Of a DNA stretch of 64,000 nt, positions 25,908-35,158 are shown one piece after another (the stretch's first letter is position 1; each line of letters starts with the position of its first letter). The notes below the pieces were generated by a model, which saw only the letters and a list, made by a program, of their open reading frames with translations, ran no database searches and was not told the origin of the DNA. The DNA is taken from the NCBI RefSeq assembly GCF_024397975.1, contig NZ_CP073745.1:489501-553500 (forward strand), given 5' to 3'. This DNA comes from Bacterioplanoides sp. SCSIO 12839. Lineage in GTDB: Bacteria; Pseudomonadota; Gammaproteobacteria; Pseudomonadales; Oceanobacteraceae. The position numbers and the translations under genes are program-made.

Positions 25908-27326
25908 TCAGGATTGCGGACGCTGAGAACGTGGTTTTCGACGCGGGCGACGGCGGCGCTGTTCACCCTGTTGTTCATGATCCTGCTCATTGCCTGAGCC
26001 ACGACTGTGTGGGCCACGGTGATGTGTTTTCTGCGGAATCGGGTGTTTTTCCTGATACTGAGTCCACCAATCGCCTAACCCTTTCAGGTCTTCACCAGAC
26101 TGTTCACGCAGCAGCACAAAATCGTAAGCGGCACGGAAACGGGGGTGCTGTGCCAGCTCGTGTACCCGCTTAGAGTGGGTTTTGGGCAGGCGTAGCTGCA
26201 TTTCCCAGATTTCCCGCATCGGAATGGAAAAACGCTTTGGAATGGCGGTGCACTGCACCTGCTGGCGAATCACTCGATCAGCGGCTTGCTGGAGCGCTGG
26301 GTGTGGTGGTAGTCCCTGGTCTTCAAACTCCTGTTGCACCCGGCGCATTCCCGGCCACAACAACGAAGCAAAGAAGAAATACGGTGTTACCGACTTACCC
26401 GAACGAATGCGTGTATCGGTGTTACGCATGGTGTTTTCGATCATTTCCAGGGCGAATGGATCATCGCGCAGGCACTGTTCTGTTGCTGGAAACAGCGGTT
26501 CAAAAAGATTGTACTCGCGTAACATGCGAAAGGTATCCAGCGCCCGGCCATGCAGGAATAGCTTCAGCACTTCTTCAAACATACGAGCCGCCGGAATCTG
26601 CATCAGCAAGGGGGCCATATCACGAATTGGCGCCGCTGTTTGTACCTCGATGGAGAAGTCGAGTTTTACCGCAAAACGAATGGCCCGCAGCATACGTACC
26701 GGATCTTCACGGTAACGGGTTTCCGGATCGCCAATTAAGCGAACCTGGCGTTGCTGCATGTCCTGCCAACCACCGGCATAGGCATGCACACTAAAATCGG
26801 CAATATCGTAATACAGCGCGTTAATGGTGAAGTCGCGGCGCATGGCGTCTTCGTCTTTGCTGCCATACACATTATCGCGCAGGATCATGCCCTGATCGCC
26901 GGTAGCCGCTACTTTGTTGGAATGTTCTTCTTTGGGCGGAGCACGGAAGGTCGCGACCTCAATCACATCGCGGCCAAACACCACATGCACCAGCTTAAAA
27001 CGGCGGCCGATCAGGCGCGAGTTGCGAAACAGTTTATTCACCTGCTCCGGCGTAGCATTGGTGGCTACATCGAAGTCTTTGGGGTGCAGATCCAGCAAAT
27101 TATCGCGTACACCACCGCCAACCAGCAGTGCCTGATAACCAGCTTTATGCAGGCGATACAGCACCTTCAGGGCATTCTCGCTGATATTGCTGCGACTGAT
27201 GGAATGTTCGTCACGGGGAATCACAGTTAACAGATCAGCCTCGTTGGCGGAGCGTTTTTTATTACTTCCCAACAGGCGGTCTTTGTGATGATTAATCTGA
27301 TTGATCAGTTTATTTAAGCGACTCAA
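25908..27326 (-). CDS. pcnB: Poly(A) polymerase I
   Basis: A 472-residue PcnB that adds poly(A) tails to RNAs and promotes decay. It has the nucleotidyltransferase core: YQALLVGGGVRDNLLDLHPKDFDVATNATPEQ, IGRRFKLVHVVFG and RDFTINALYYD with EDPVRMLRAIRFAVKLDF. The C-terminal tail is very basic (RRRRPRRKPRSQRPQ). The only plausible N-terminal start in frame is TTG 27326 with a weak ribosome site; a GTG inside TVIPRDEH is the alternative. The gene lies directly downstream of the CrcZ-like block, so read-through is possible. Confidence 0.93.
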   Translation of the reverse strand: MSRLNKLINQINHHKDRLLGSNKKRSANEADLLTVIPRDEHSISRSNISENALKVLYRLHKAGYQALLVGGGVRDNLLDLHPKDFDVATNATPEQVNKLFRNSRLIGRRFKLVHVVFGRDVIEVATFRAPPKEEHSNKVAATGDQGMILRDNVYGSKDEDAMRRDFTINALYYDIADFSVHAYAGGWQDMQQRQVRLIGDPETRYREDPVRMLRAIRFAVKLDFSIEVQTAAPIRDMAPLLMQIPAARMFEEVLKLFLHGRALDTFRMLREYNLFEPLFPATEQCLRDDPFALEMIENTMRNTDTRIRSGKSVTPYFFFASLLWPGMRRVQQEFEDQGLPPHPALQQAADRVIRQQVQCTAIPKRFSIPMREIWEMQLRLPKTHSKRVHELAQHPRFRAAYDFVLLREQSGEDLKGLGDWWTQYQEKHPIPQKTHHRGPHSRGSGNEQDHEQQGEQRRRRPRRKPRSQRPQS

Positions 27327-27432
27327 GGCGTGACAGTTCTTTGCTGTAGGTTAATAACAAGCGGCTGAGTTTAACCCTTCGACCGCGGCAAATAAACCAG
27401 TGTGCAAAATTGTTCAACCTGAGGCCAGATAG

Positions 27433-27457
27433 CAAAAAAGCCGCAATAGCGGCTTTA
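27433..27457 (-). terminator. Terminator of the pcnB-proximal CrcZ-like RNA
   Basis: Minus strand: AAAGCCGC-TATT-GCGGCTTTTTT, an 8-base stem with a T-run. It lies about 107 bases before pcnB and ends the third CrcZ-like unit. Confidence 0.9.
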
Positions 27458-27752
27458 ACATGTCCCGGATTTGTTATTTTTATGTCCCAGGATGGACGAC
27501 CCATTAAGAGCAGTGAGTGGGGCGAATTCATTGTTTTAAATAATCAGGGTCTCAAGGCCCTTTATTTTTCTTATTCTTAACAGCACTTAAGGCTGGTTAC
27601 CTAAAACAATGAATTCATAACTCAGGCTCCTTGTTATTGTTATTGATGGAACCTACTCAGCAGCTGTTTGTTATTTTTATTGATTGCTGCCAGATCTTTA
27701 TGACGCTTGTTATTGTTGGTTTGTTATTTTTATTGTGTGTGCGTCTGATCTG
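27434..27752 (-). ncRNA. crcZ: CrcZ-like sRNA, unit C (next to pcnB)
   Basis: About 319 bases from the predicted sigma-54 start to the terminator. It holds six A-rich CA motifs such as CAATAAAAATAACAA, CCAACAATAACAA and CAATAACAATAACAA, the sequences that Hfq/Crc recognise in Pseudomonas CrcZ. A long stem, GAATTCATTGTTTTA with its complement, sits near 27523-27616. There is no plausible reading frame. The position between cbrB and pcnB is that of Pseudomonas crcZ. As the last of three tandem units it is the longest and has most motifs. Ends are predicted to within a few bases. Confidence 0.85.
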
Positions 27753-27763
27753 AATAGGATAAA

Positions 27764-27778
27764 GCAGGCAGCGTGCCA
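27764..27778 (-). promoter_or_regulatory. Sigma-54 promoter of CrcZ-like unit C
   Basis: Minus strand TGGCACGCTGCCTGC: GG and GC separated by exactly 10 bases, matching the -24/-12 pattern. Transcription would start about 12 bases beyond the GC. An activator-site cluster lies about 75-150 bases upstream. Confidence 0.85.
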
Positions 27779-27852
27779 GAATTAAAAAGTCATTTAAAAT
27801 CAATGGCTTGTGATTCTTTATCTAACTTTTCACATCTTTGCTTAGACTAAAG

Positions 27853-27910
27853 TGTTACTAATCGCACATTCTGGGGTAACAAAAATGTAACTTTGGTAAC
27901 GCTGTGTAAC
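27853..27910 (-). promoter_or_regulatory. CbrB-type activator sites upstream of unit C
   Basis: Four or five half-sites occur: TGTTAC at 27853, then GTAACA or GTAAC at 27876, 27887, 27896 and 27906. TGTTAC/GTAACA pairs are the reported kind of CbrB binding sequence in Pseudomonas. The right part (TTGGTAAC...CTGTGTAACGG) is repeated nearly exactly upstream of unit B. Confidence 0.75.
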
Positions 27911-28197
27911 GGCGATGGACTGTACTTGCCATGCTAGTGAGCTGTCTTAAGAAAAATCAGTCAAAACGATCAGTCGCGCTTGGCTTTTTGACGCTTAATT
28001 GTCGTGGATAGTGTGTGATCTCGGAGGTGGACGAATTATGAACAACTGTTCGCAGGGATATTGGCGTAAGTAAACGTATTCCTTAACCAATGCCCGGAGC
28101 CAGGTGTTGAAGTACAGCTGATTGAATGGTGTTAAGCAGGTCCTGAATCAACGTGCGTTGAAGAAAATGCGCGGAAGAAGCGTCTGAAAGTAGGTAT

Positions 28198-28443
28198 GAA
28201 AAGCAGAAGAGTGGGTGAGTTCATTGTTTTGAACAAACTGGCCTGATGCCTTGTTATTCTTATTGTGACAGCGTGGACGCTGTGTATCCAAAACAATGAA
28301 CTCATAACAAATGAGTCGATGACTCTGCCTCTGTTGTTCTTATTGTTGAGGCTTTCCTTCTGTGCTGACTTTATTATTTTTATTGATGCCTGCACTTTGT
28401 GGTATCGGCTGTTTTTTATTTTTATTGTTCGTCGATACGCTTG
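28198..28443 (-). ncRNA. CrcZ-like sRNA, unit B (middle)
   Basis: About 246 bases. Four CA motifs are visible, including CAATAAAAATAATAAA and ACAATAAGAATAACAA. The 3' part folds through a perfect 14-base inverted repeat, GAGTTCATTGTTTT (28217-28230) and AAAACAATGAACTC (28290-28303), followed by a T-rich CTCTTCTGCTTTT tail. That stem is a variant of the one in unit C, so B and C are duplicates. Frames crossing this region on either strand are low-complexity and not coding. Confidence 0.82.
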
Positions 28444-28454
28444 TAATAACTTTA

Positions 28455-28469
28455 GCACCTAGCGTGCCA
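28455..28469 (-). promoter_or_regulatory. Sigma-54 promoter of CrcZ-like unit B
   Basis: Minus strand TGGCACGCTAGGTGC with GG-N10-GC spacing. The first eight bases are identical to those of the unit C promoter. Confidence 0.85.
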
Positions 28470-28541
28470 ACTATTGAAATTCCTTTGAAAACAAAGGCTT
28501 ATGATTTTTGTGGTGCTGTTTTTTTGATATTAATACCAAAG

Positions 28542-28602
28542 TGTTACGTGTAATTGCTCCTGTGGGTAACAACACGCTACTGGATTGGTAACACTGTGTA
28601 AC
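28542..28602 (-). promoter_or_regulatory. CbrB-type activator sites upstream of unit B
   Basis: TGTTAC at 28542, GGTAACA at 28565 and 28587, and TGTGTAAC at 28595. Spacing and order match the cluster at 27853-27910, showing that regulator sites were duplicated with the RNA. Confidence 0.75.
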
Positions 28603-28759
28603 GGTATTGGACAGCAGGCGACATTTGCTTGCCCTGGCCTGTTACGAAACAGCAGATACGCTAAAGAATGCGGCAGTGCGACGATGTATTTGAGTCGGTG
28701 GTAAACGAAGAGTGGTCTGGTAGGTATTTGGGCTGTCTGGTCGATTTTGCCCGGAGCCA

Positions 28760-28953
28760 GAAATAAGAAAGCTGATTGCTTTGACCGCTATGTAAGCAAG
28801 CAAAGGAATCAGCTATCAGTGAGTCGGGACTGTTATTGTTGTTATTGTAACTCGCACGCTCATAGTTATTTTTATTTTGAGCTTATTATTGTTAGTGCAT
28901 TCTGCGCCGGCTTTTTTATTTTTATCAGTGCAGGCCGTCTTGCTTACTTCTGA
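28760..28953 (-). ncRNA. CrcZ-like sRNA, unit A (next to cbrB)
   Basis: About 194 bases, the shortest of the three. It has four CA motifs, among them ACAATAACAACAATAACA. Its 5' end (ATTCAGATCAGA) matches that of unit C. The 3' stem is different: AGCTGATT...CTTTG pairs with CAAAG...AATCAGCT and a TTTCTTATTTC tail follows. The downstream CTGGCTCCGGGCA is shared with the region after unit B, which helps define the duplicated unit. Confidence 0.82.
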
Positions 28954-28963
28954 TCTGAATAAA

Positions 28964-28978
28964 GCTAAACGCGTGCCA
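28964..28978 (-). promoter_or_regulatory. Sigma-54 promoter of CrcZ-like unit A
   Basis: Minus strand TGGCACGCGTTTAGC, GG-N10-GC. It is about 180 bases downstream of the cbrB stop. Confidence 0.85.
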
Positions 28979-29073
28979 GTTTTTATGGAAATATAAAATA
29001 TCCTTATAAAACAACAAGTTGCAGTTTTTATTCTTAAGTATAAGGCGGTTTGAGCAGGATTTGAGAGGGAGAG

Positions 29074-29132
29074 TTGTTACTGATGATGGCGCGAAAAGAC
29101 AGAAAAACCCGATTAGTGTAACCGGGTGTTAC
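29074..29132 (-). promoter_or_regulatory. CbrB-type activator sites upstream of unit A
   Basis: TTGTTAC at 29074-29080, GTGTAAC at 29116 and TGTTAC at 29127. They lie between cbrB and the unit A promoter at the usual enhancer distance for a sigma-54 activator. Confidence 0.7.
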
Positions 29133-29154
29133 CTATGTATCCTTAGCCCTTACT

Positions 29155-30558
29155 TTATTTGGCTTTTTTGCGGGGGATGCCAAGACGCTGTCGTCTTTCC
29201 CATAAGCTTTTCCGGGAAATTCCCAGTTTTCGGGCCAGGTCGGTCTCTGTCATATTGGTTTCGTTTTCCAATACAAAGTGCACAAAGTAATCATCCAAGG
29301 ATAGATCACCTTGCTCTTGTTGGGTGTCACTTGGCCCATAAGGTTCACTGTGCAGCAGATTTTCCTGTAATGCCTGGCTGACATAGCGGTCGCTACTGAT
29401 ATCAACACCCAGAAATTCAGCCGCGATGGGTTCGCCTTCATCAGCCAGAATGACGGCCCGTTCAACCGCATTTTCCAACTCACGAACGTTACCGGGCCAT
29501 TGATACTGACGAATGGCTTCCAACGCATCTGCGCTGAAACTCATGGGGGGTTGTTCCATTTTATCGCAGGAGCGTTTCAGCATGGCCTGAGCTAACTCCA
29601 GCACATCGTCGCCACGTTCGCGCAACGGCGGTAAATGCAGCTCTACCACATTGAGGCGATAATACAGGTCTTCGCGAAATTCCCCTTTACCCGATAACTC
29701 TTTCAGGTTGCGGTGTGTGGCGGCTACCAGCCGAACGTCCACCTTCTGGCTTTGTACGGAGCCAACCCGGCGAATTTCACCTTCCTGTAAAACACGTAAT
29801 AAGCGCGCTTGTGCTTCCAGTGGCAGCTCACCAATTTCATCGAGGAATAAAGTACCGCCATCGGCGGCTTCGACCAGACCCTGGCGTTGTGCCGTGGCTC
29901 CGGTGAAGGCGCCTTTTTCATGGCCGAACAACTCCGACTCAATCAGAGTTTCTGGAATGGCGGCGCAGTTAACGGAAATCATCGGCGCATCGGCCCGGCG
30001 GCTTTGCTGATGTAATGCCTTGGCAACCAGCTCTTTACCGGTTCCGGACTCACCCTGAATCAGAACCGTGGCGTCGGTGCGTGCGACTTTGCTGATCTTT
30101 TTGAATAACAACAACATGGGAGGGCAGCTGCCAATGATCCCGGTAACCGGGTATTCACTGCTGACCTGTTGCTGCATGGCTTCGCTTTGCTGGCCACTCT
30201 GATGGCTGATTTGTGATTCTTTCAGAATGCGCTCTACCGCACGAATCATCTCATCGTGATCAAAGGGTTTGGCAATGTAATCAACAGCGCCCATTTTCAT
30301 AGCGTCGACGGCGGAGCGCAGGCTGGCGTAACTGGTCATGATGAGTACCGGGGTGTCACCGGCCAGTTCAATCAATTCGGTACCGTCACCACCGGGCAGG
30401 CGCAGATCGCTGATAATCAGATCAAAGTTGTCAAAATTCTGCGCTTTGGCGTCATCCAGATTATCGACGTCTGTGACTTCATGATGATGACGTTGTAACA
30501 ATTTACGCAGGGTCAGACGGATAATGGATTCGTCTTCGACAACTAAAATCTGGCTCAT
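29155..30558 (-). CDS. cbrB: CbrB, NtrC-family response regulator
   Basis: A 467-residue regulator: receiver domain (phospho-acceptor D51 in LIISDLRLPGG, K97 in AKPFD), AAA+ domain with Walker A GESGTGKE (169-176) and the sigma-54 contact loop GAFTGA (216-221), and a Fis-type helix-turn-helix (TDLARKLGISRKSLWERRQRLG). It overlaps cbrA by 4 bases. In Pseudomonas CbrB switches on crcZ under carbon limitation. Three sigma-54 promoters with TGTTAC/GTAACA sites lie directly downstream. Confidence 0.94.
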   Translation of the reverse strand: MSQILVVEDESIIRLTLRKLLQRHHHEVTDVDNLDDAKAQNFDNFDLIISDLRLPGGDGTELIELAGDTPVLIMTSYASLRSAVDAMKMGAVDYIAKPFDHDEMIRAVERILKESQISHQSGQQSEAMQQQVSSEYPVTGIIGSCPPMLLLFKKISKVARTDATVLIQGESGTGKELVAKALHQQSRRADAPMISVNCAAIPETLIESELFGHEKGAFTGATAQRQGLVEAADGGTLFLDEIGELPLEAQARLLRVLQEGEIRRVGSVQSQKVDVRLVAATHRNLKELSGKGEFREDLYYRLNVVELHLPPLRERGDDVLELAQAMLKRSCDKMEQPPMSFSADALEAIRQYQWPGNVRELENAVERAVILADEGEPIAAEFLGVDISSDRYVSQALQENLLHSEPYGPSDTQQEQGDLSLDDYFVHFVLENETNMTETDLARKLGISRKSLWERRQRLGIPRKKAK

Positions 30559-33482
30559 GCCTGAGGTTCCACTTCTTTTGTTTGGTTGTAACGGGGAAGG
30601 CTGACTTTAACACAGGTTCCACGCCCATCAGATACCGGGCTGTGAATACTGATGTGACCGTAATGTTCTTCAATGATGCTGTAGACCAGTGCCAGGCCTA
30701 GCCCGGTACCTGAACCAACGTCTTTGGTGGTGAAAAACGGTTCAAAAATCCGGTCGACTTTATCGGCCGGAATACCATGCCCCTGGTCGATCACTTTCAG
30801 GCTGACCTGATGTTCATCGGACTCCGCAGTCACCCGGATGCTGTCACCACGCTGACTGGCATCGCGGGCATTACTCAGCAGGTTAACAAACACCTGCACC
30901 AGCCGCTGTGCGTCACCCAACAACAGTAACTCTTCATCACAGTCGTTGATAAATTCAATGTCCTGGCTACGTTTGCTCAGGCGTAACAGCTGCATGGCCT
31001 CATCAATACAATGAGCCACAACAACCGGTTCATGCTCGGTTGAGTGATGGCCAGCATGAGCAAAGTTCATCAACGATTGTACGATTCGGGTAACCCGTTT
31101 GGTTTGTTCCTGAATCTGATCAGCCATTTCCTGCAGCTCCGGGTTCTCCGTTTCATAACGGATCAGCTGGGCCAGGCTGTCGATGCCGGTAATCGGATTA
31201 CCAATTTCATGAGCAACCCCGGCCGCCAGACGACCAATGGATGCCAGGCGTTCACTGTGCATCAGCTCTTCTTCAAGCAGCTGGGTTTCGGTCTGATCTT
31301 CCATCAGCACCACGATGCCACCGGGTTGGCCACCACTGGGCTGAATCAGGGCTTTGTGCAAGCTGTACCAGCGTGGCCGGGCGTCGATATCCACCCGTTT
31401 TTTATGCTCGTGCATTTGTGGGCTGGCGACAAAATCGTTCAATAGTTCGTGCCACGGTGATGGCAGGCGATCCAGATGTGAGCCACTGACTTGTTGCGAT
31501 TCGATGTGCGTGAGGTCGACCATCGCCTGGTTCCACATCAGAATTTCACCGTCATCCGCCAGCGAGCAAACACCAATAGGCAGGCGCTCCAGTGTCTGGC
31601 GGTGATAACGACGCAGGTTATCCAGTTCGCCAGCAAGACCACTCAGTCGATCGTGAAATCCTTCCAGGCGTTGCTCAATCTGATAAATATCTTCACTGAG
31701 TTCTGCGTTTTCCTGAAACGGCAGATAACGGCTGATGATGTCGTGGGCGACCGTTGGCCCCATCAGGCCGGACAGGTTGGCTTCCAGCCGGGCGCGCAAG
31801 CGACGCAGGGCGTAAGGTCGGTCTTCGTAGGAAGGTAAATCCAAATCTGCCAGCGCCTGATAGACCTCACGTTCCGCTACATAACGTCCCAACGGTTTGC
31901 TCAGCGAAACAATCACGTCATTGGAGTTGCCGGCGATCAGTGGGCGGCGTGAAGGACGAGAAACGGTATCGATTGAGCAGGCTTCGGCGGCTGAGACTTC
32001 AGAGGGCTTCTGGCGGGTTGTCAGGCTGACCAATACAAACAGCGCCATATTGAGGCTGAAGGAGGCCAATGCTGCTAAATGCCAGTTAAATTCATCAACT
32101 GCAGGCAATGGCAATGGTACATGCCAGCCCAGACTGAGCTCTGAGAATGGCAGTAACATGGCGTACATCCAGCATAAAATACCGGCAATCAAGCCGGCCA
32201 GAAAACCTTTACGATTGGATTTTGGCCAATACAGAAGGCCCAATACGCCGGGCAGAAACTGTACTGCAGCAACAAACGCCAAAATCCCCAGGCGATTCAG
32301 ATTGAGGTCTGCACCAACCAGTGCATAGAAGCCATAAGCCAGTAATAAAATAGCCGCAATCAGACTACGACGAACCCACAACAGCCAGCGATAAAAATCG
32401 GCCCTTGGGCTGGGTTTGTGCAGAGGTAATACCACGTGGTTCAGCAACATGGCAGCCATAGCAATAGTGATGACGATAATGATGCCAGAGGCGGCTGCCA
32501 GTCCGCCAAGGAAGGTGAGCACCACCAATGTAGATGACTGCAGTTCCATACCAATGCCGAGGGCAAAATATTCGGCCGGTAAATCTAATTCCAGATACAC
32601 CCCGGCCCAGAGAATAGGCGGGACAGCCATTGCCATGGCCAATAAAAACAGCGGGAACCCCCAGCTGGCGGGTTGCAGTGCCTGACTGTTGGCGTTTTCA
32701 GTAAACACGACGTGATACATATGTGGCATCACCACGGCGGCCGCAAAGAACAGCAATAACAGAGTACGCCATGGCCCCTCCTGCAGGGTGGCCTGTTGAT
32801 TGAGGCGATCCTGATTGGTGATAAGCCACTGTTCCAGGCCGCCGGTTTCGGAGAACACGCCAAACAAAGCCACGCCAGCCAGTGTCAGAATCGCTGCCAG
32901 TTTGAGTAACGATTCAAACGCCAATGCAAACACTAAACCTTCGTGTTTTTCCCGCGGTGAGACATGGCGGGCACCAAACAACACCGCAAACAGAATCATG
33001 ATCAGGCAGAAGCCAAAGGCCAGTTGAGGTGCCTTCCAGTCGTTGTTAAGAATGTGCAGGGTATCGGCAATGGCGGTCAGTTGCAGGGTCAGCATAGGAA
33101 CCACCACGGCCAGCATAAATACCGTAACCAGTGTGCCGGCAAGGCGGGAGCGATAACGGAAAGCCAATAAGTCAGCCAGCGAACTGAGCTGATAGATGCG
33201 GCTGATATTAAGCAGTGGGCGCAGCAAAATAGGCGACATCACAAAGGCGCCAGAGATACCGAGATAATAAGCCAGATAACCGTAGCCATACTGATGGGCA
33301 AGGCCAACGGACCCATAAAAAGCCCAGGCGCTGGCATACACACCTAATGACAGGATATAAACCAGAGGGTGACGAACCCAGCGCCGGGGTACCCAGTTTT
33401 TTTCGACAGCATAAGCGGTGGTGAATAACGCGCCAAGGTAGCCAAGGATAATCAGGCCAAGCTGGCCAAGACTAAAGCTCAT
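30555..33482 (-). CDS. cbrA: CbrA, SLC5-type transporter fused to sensor histidine kinase
   Basis: A 975-residue protein. About 500 residues form a solute:sodium symporter-like domain with more than 12 membrane segments. A linker and PAS-like region ([25 protein letters not shown]) follow, then the HisKA box [16 protein letters not shown] and the ATPase with N, G1 and G2 boxes ([29 protein letters not shown]). ATG 33482 (MSFSLGQLG) follows GAGG and overlaps the small ORF upstream; a GTG at 33488 is less well placed. CbrA reports the carbon/nitrogen state to CbrB. Confidence 0.94.
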   Translation of the reverse strand: MSFSLGQLGLIILGYLGALFTTAYAVEKNWVPRRWVRHPLVYILSLGVYASAWAFYGSVGLAHQYGYGYLAYYLGISGAFVMSPILLRPLLNISRIYQLSSLADLLAFRYRSRLAGTLVTVFMLAVVVPMLTLQLTAIADTLHILNNDWKAPQLAFGFCLIMILFAVLFGARHVSPREKHEGLVFALAFESLLKLAAILTLAGVALFGVFSETGGLEQWLITNQDRLNQQATLQEGPWRTLLLLFFAAAVVMPHMYHVVFTENANSQALQPASWGFPLFLLAMAMAVPPILWAGVYLELDLPAEYFALGIGMELQSSTLVVLTFLGGLAAASGIIIVITIAMAAMLLNHVVLPLHKPSPRADFYRWLLWVRRSLIAAILLLAYGFYALVGADLNLNRLGILAFVAAVQFLPGVLGLLYWPKSNRKGFLAGLIAGILCWMYAMLLPFSELSLGWHVPLPLPAVDEFNWHLAALASFSLNMALFVLVSLTTRQKPSEVSAAEACSIDTVSRPSRRPLIAGNSNDVIVSLSKPLGRYVAEREVYQALADLDLPSYEDRPYALRRLRARLEANLSGLMGPTVAHDIISRYLPFQENAELSEDIYQIEQRLEGFHDRLSGLAGELDNLRRYHRQTLERLPIGVCSLADDGEILMWNQAMVDLTHIESQQVSGSHLDRLPSPWHELLNDFVASPQMHEHKKRVDIDARPRWYSLHKALIQPSGGQPGGIVVLMEDQTETQLLEEELMHSERLASIGRLAAGVAHEIGNPITGIDSLAQLIRYETENPELQEMADQIQEQTKRVTRIVQSLMNFAHAGHHSTEHEPVVVAHCIDEAMQLLRLSKRSQDIEFINDCDEELLLLGDAQRLVQVFVNLLSNARDASQRGDSIRVTAESDEHQVSLKVIDQGHGIPADKVDRIFEPFFTTKDVGSGTGLGLALVYSIIEEHYGHISIHSPVSDGRGTCVKVSLPRYNQTKEVEPQA

Positions 33483-33648
33483 CATCACCTCGCTTGCGAT
33501 TCATCCAGATATACAAACCAATCAATAATAACCAGACGGCAAACGGGCGATACCAGGCGCCTTTATCATCCAGCCACCAGTCCATCATGATGGGAGAAAA
33601 CAGATAAATGCCAACCAGCATTAATAAGCCGAGGCGGTAATCGTACAT
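33472..33648 (-). CDS. Small membrane protein overlapping cbrA (CbrX-like)
   Basis: A 58-residue ORF: MYDYRLGLLMLVGIYLFSPI, then MMDWWLDDKGAWYRPF and [22 protein letters not shown]. It has two hydrophobic segments and a charged tail. Its stop lies 11 bases inside cbrA, which favours translational coupling. A small ORF named cbrX is described at this position in Pseudomonas putida; I recall that by position and type, not by alignment. The start ATG is at 33648. Confidence 0.78.
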   Translation of the reverse strand: MYDYRLGLLMLVGIYLFSPIMMDWWLDDKGAWYRPFAVWLLLIGLYIWMNRKRGDDEL

Positions 33649-33752
33649 GGGTTATCAAATCCTGATTTGGTTGTCCTGATGATGGCAGGCAGAGTATCAC
33701 AACCGCTGTGAAAAGAGCGGTTTGTTAAAAAAGCGGCTAGTGCAAAAACGGT

Positions 33753-34640
33753 CTAGCGCAAAAACGGTGCTGGCGCTGGATTGTCACGGATACCCATCAA
33801 AGCACCCAGGTTCCAGTGTTGAATGGCCCATTGCAGCACCGTCGCATTGCCCTGATTTCTGAGTTCAGGTGGTGGAGCCTGTTTCAGCCAGAGCAATGCA
33901 TCCCACAAAGTGTTACCGCTGTCATCCGGTTGTAGTGCCGTTGCCAGATTCTGTTTGCTGAGTTTCTGACCATTGTTTTCCAGTGCCACCGGGATATGCG
34001 CATATTGTGGAATCGGATAGTCCAGTGCCTGTTGCAGCTGTTGTTGGCGCAGTGTGGAATCGATCAGGTCGATTCCACGGACGACATGAGTAATGTTCTG
34101 GTCGGCATCATCGGCAACCACCGCCAGTTGATATGACCAGGGGCCATCACGGCGTTTAACAACAAAATCACCGATGTCCCGCTCCAGCGATTCGCAGTAA
34201 TGCCCCTGAAGTTGATCGTCAAAACCACACTCGCCACTGCCGATCGCAAAGCGCCAGGCGTAGTCATTATCAAGGCGGAAGTGATCCGCTAACTGGCAGA
34301 CGCCATTGTGTAAGGTGCCGTTTAACTGCTTACGCGAACAGGCGCAGGGAAACACCTTATTCTGGTGAATCAATTGCTCCAGTACTTGCTGATAAGCCTC
34401 ACTGCGCTGGCTTTGATAACGGACTTCGCCGTCCCAGTGCAGCTGATAAGCATCGAGAATGGTCAGGATCTGGTGGGCTGCCTGCGGGTCTTCACGCGGA
34501 GGGTCGAGATCTTCAATGCGCACCAGCCATTGGCCATGGTGATAACGGGCATCCAGATAACTGGCAAGGGCGGCTAATAAAGAGCCGAAATGTAGCGGGC
34601 CTGTTGGGGAAGGAGCAAAACGGCCGATATAAGCGGTCAT
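33753..34640 (-). CDS. gluQ: Glutamyl-Q tRNA(Asp) synthetase
   Basis: A 295-residue GluQRS that attaches glutamate to the queuosine of tRNA-Asp. ATG 34640 gives MTAYIGRFAPSPTGPLHFGSL, with the HIGH-like HFGS. The Cys-rich zinc element CACSRKQ and KLSKQN (KMSKS-like) are visible. The anticodon domain is absent, as expected. The frame runs to 34697 but the extra residues are not conserved in type. It lies 86 bases after dksA. Confidence 0.95.
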   Translation of the reverse strand: MTAYIGRFAPSPTGPLHFGSLLAALASYLDARYHHGQWLVRIEDLDPPREDPQAAHQILTILDAYQLHWDGEVRYQSQRSEAYQQVLEQLIHQNKVFPCACSRKQLNGTLHNGVCQLADHFRLDNDYAWRFAIGSGECGFDDQLQGHYCESLERDIGDFVVKRRDGPWSYQLAVVADDADQNITHVVRGIDLIDSTLRQQQLQQALDYPIPQYAHIPVALENNGQKLSKQNLATALQPDDSGNTLWDALLWLKQAPPPELRNQGNATVLQWAIQHWNLGALMGIRDNPAPAPFLR

Positions 34641-34726
34641 GGTGTGTAAAGAGATTGAGGCAAAGTGATGAGCGATTAGCGGCAGGGGTGTTTGCAAAGC
34701 AGTAACACCACTGCCGTTAATAAAGG

Positions 34727-35158
34727 TTAAACGCCCAGCTGCTTCTCTTTGATTTCAGCCAGCGTTTTACAGTCAATGCATAAATCAGCGGTTGGTCGTG
34801 CTTCCAGACGACGAATGCCAATTTCAATGCCACAAGACTCGCAGTAGCCGTAATCACCCGCTTCAATCAGATCGAGTGTTTTATCGATCTTCTTAATCAG
34901 CTTACGTTCGCGGTCACGGGTGCGTAACTCCAGGTTGAACTCTTCTTCCTGGCTGGCACGATCGTTAGGATCTGCGTAGTTGTTTAACTCGGTTTGCATA
35001 TGCTCCTTGGTACGATCCACTTCTTCCATCAACTCTTGCTTCCAATTGCGCAAGATTGATGCGAAGTGAGCCAACTGAGCATCACTCATATACTCTTCAT
35101 CTTTCGCCGGTTCGTACGGCGTAAAGTTAGTAAGAGCAAATTCTTTAGTATCTGGCAT
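34727..35158 (-). CDS. dksA: RNA polymerase-binding transcription factor DksA
   Basis: A 143-residue DksA: the acidic coiled-coil tip (YADPNDRASQEEEFNLELRTRDRER) and a C-terminal zinc finger CESCG...CIDC. It works with ppGpp in the stringent response by entering the RNA polymerase secondary channel. The dksA-gluQ order is conserved in gammaproteobacteria. Confidence 0.97.
   Translation of the reverse strand: MPDTKEFALTNFTPYEPAKDEEYMSDAQLAHFASILRNWKQELMEEVDRTKEHMQTELNNYADPNDRASQEEEFNLELRTRDRERKLIKKIDKTLDLIEAGDYGYCESCGIEIGIRRLEARPTADLCIDCKTLAEIKEKQLGV

Noticed and set aside
28039..28074. An 11-codon ORF on the plus strand, MNNCSQGYWRK, after GGAGG
   Set aside because: Good ribosome site but no following gene on the plus strand and no match in the other two units; probably chance.
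27460..28930. Repeated TTGTTATTTTTATTG stretches as a CRISPR array
   Set aside because: Spacing is irregular, the units are short and degenerate, and there are no cas genes; they are the complement of Hfq/Crc CA motifs.
28132..28953. Open frames on both strands in the cbrB-pcnB gap (for example 28132-28458 minus, 28265-28462 plus, 28747-28953 plus)
   Set aside because: They run through T-rich or A-rich CA motifs and promoters, lack ribosome sites and are not conserved between the three units, so RNA genes explain the region better.
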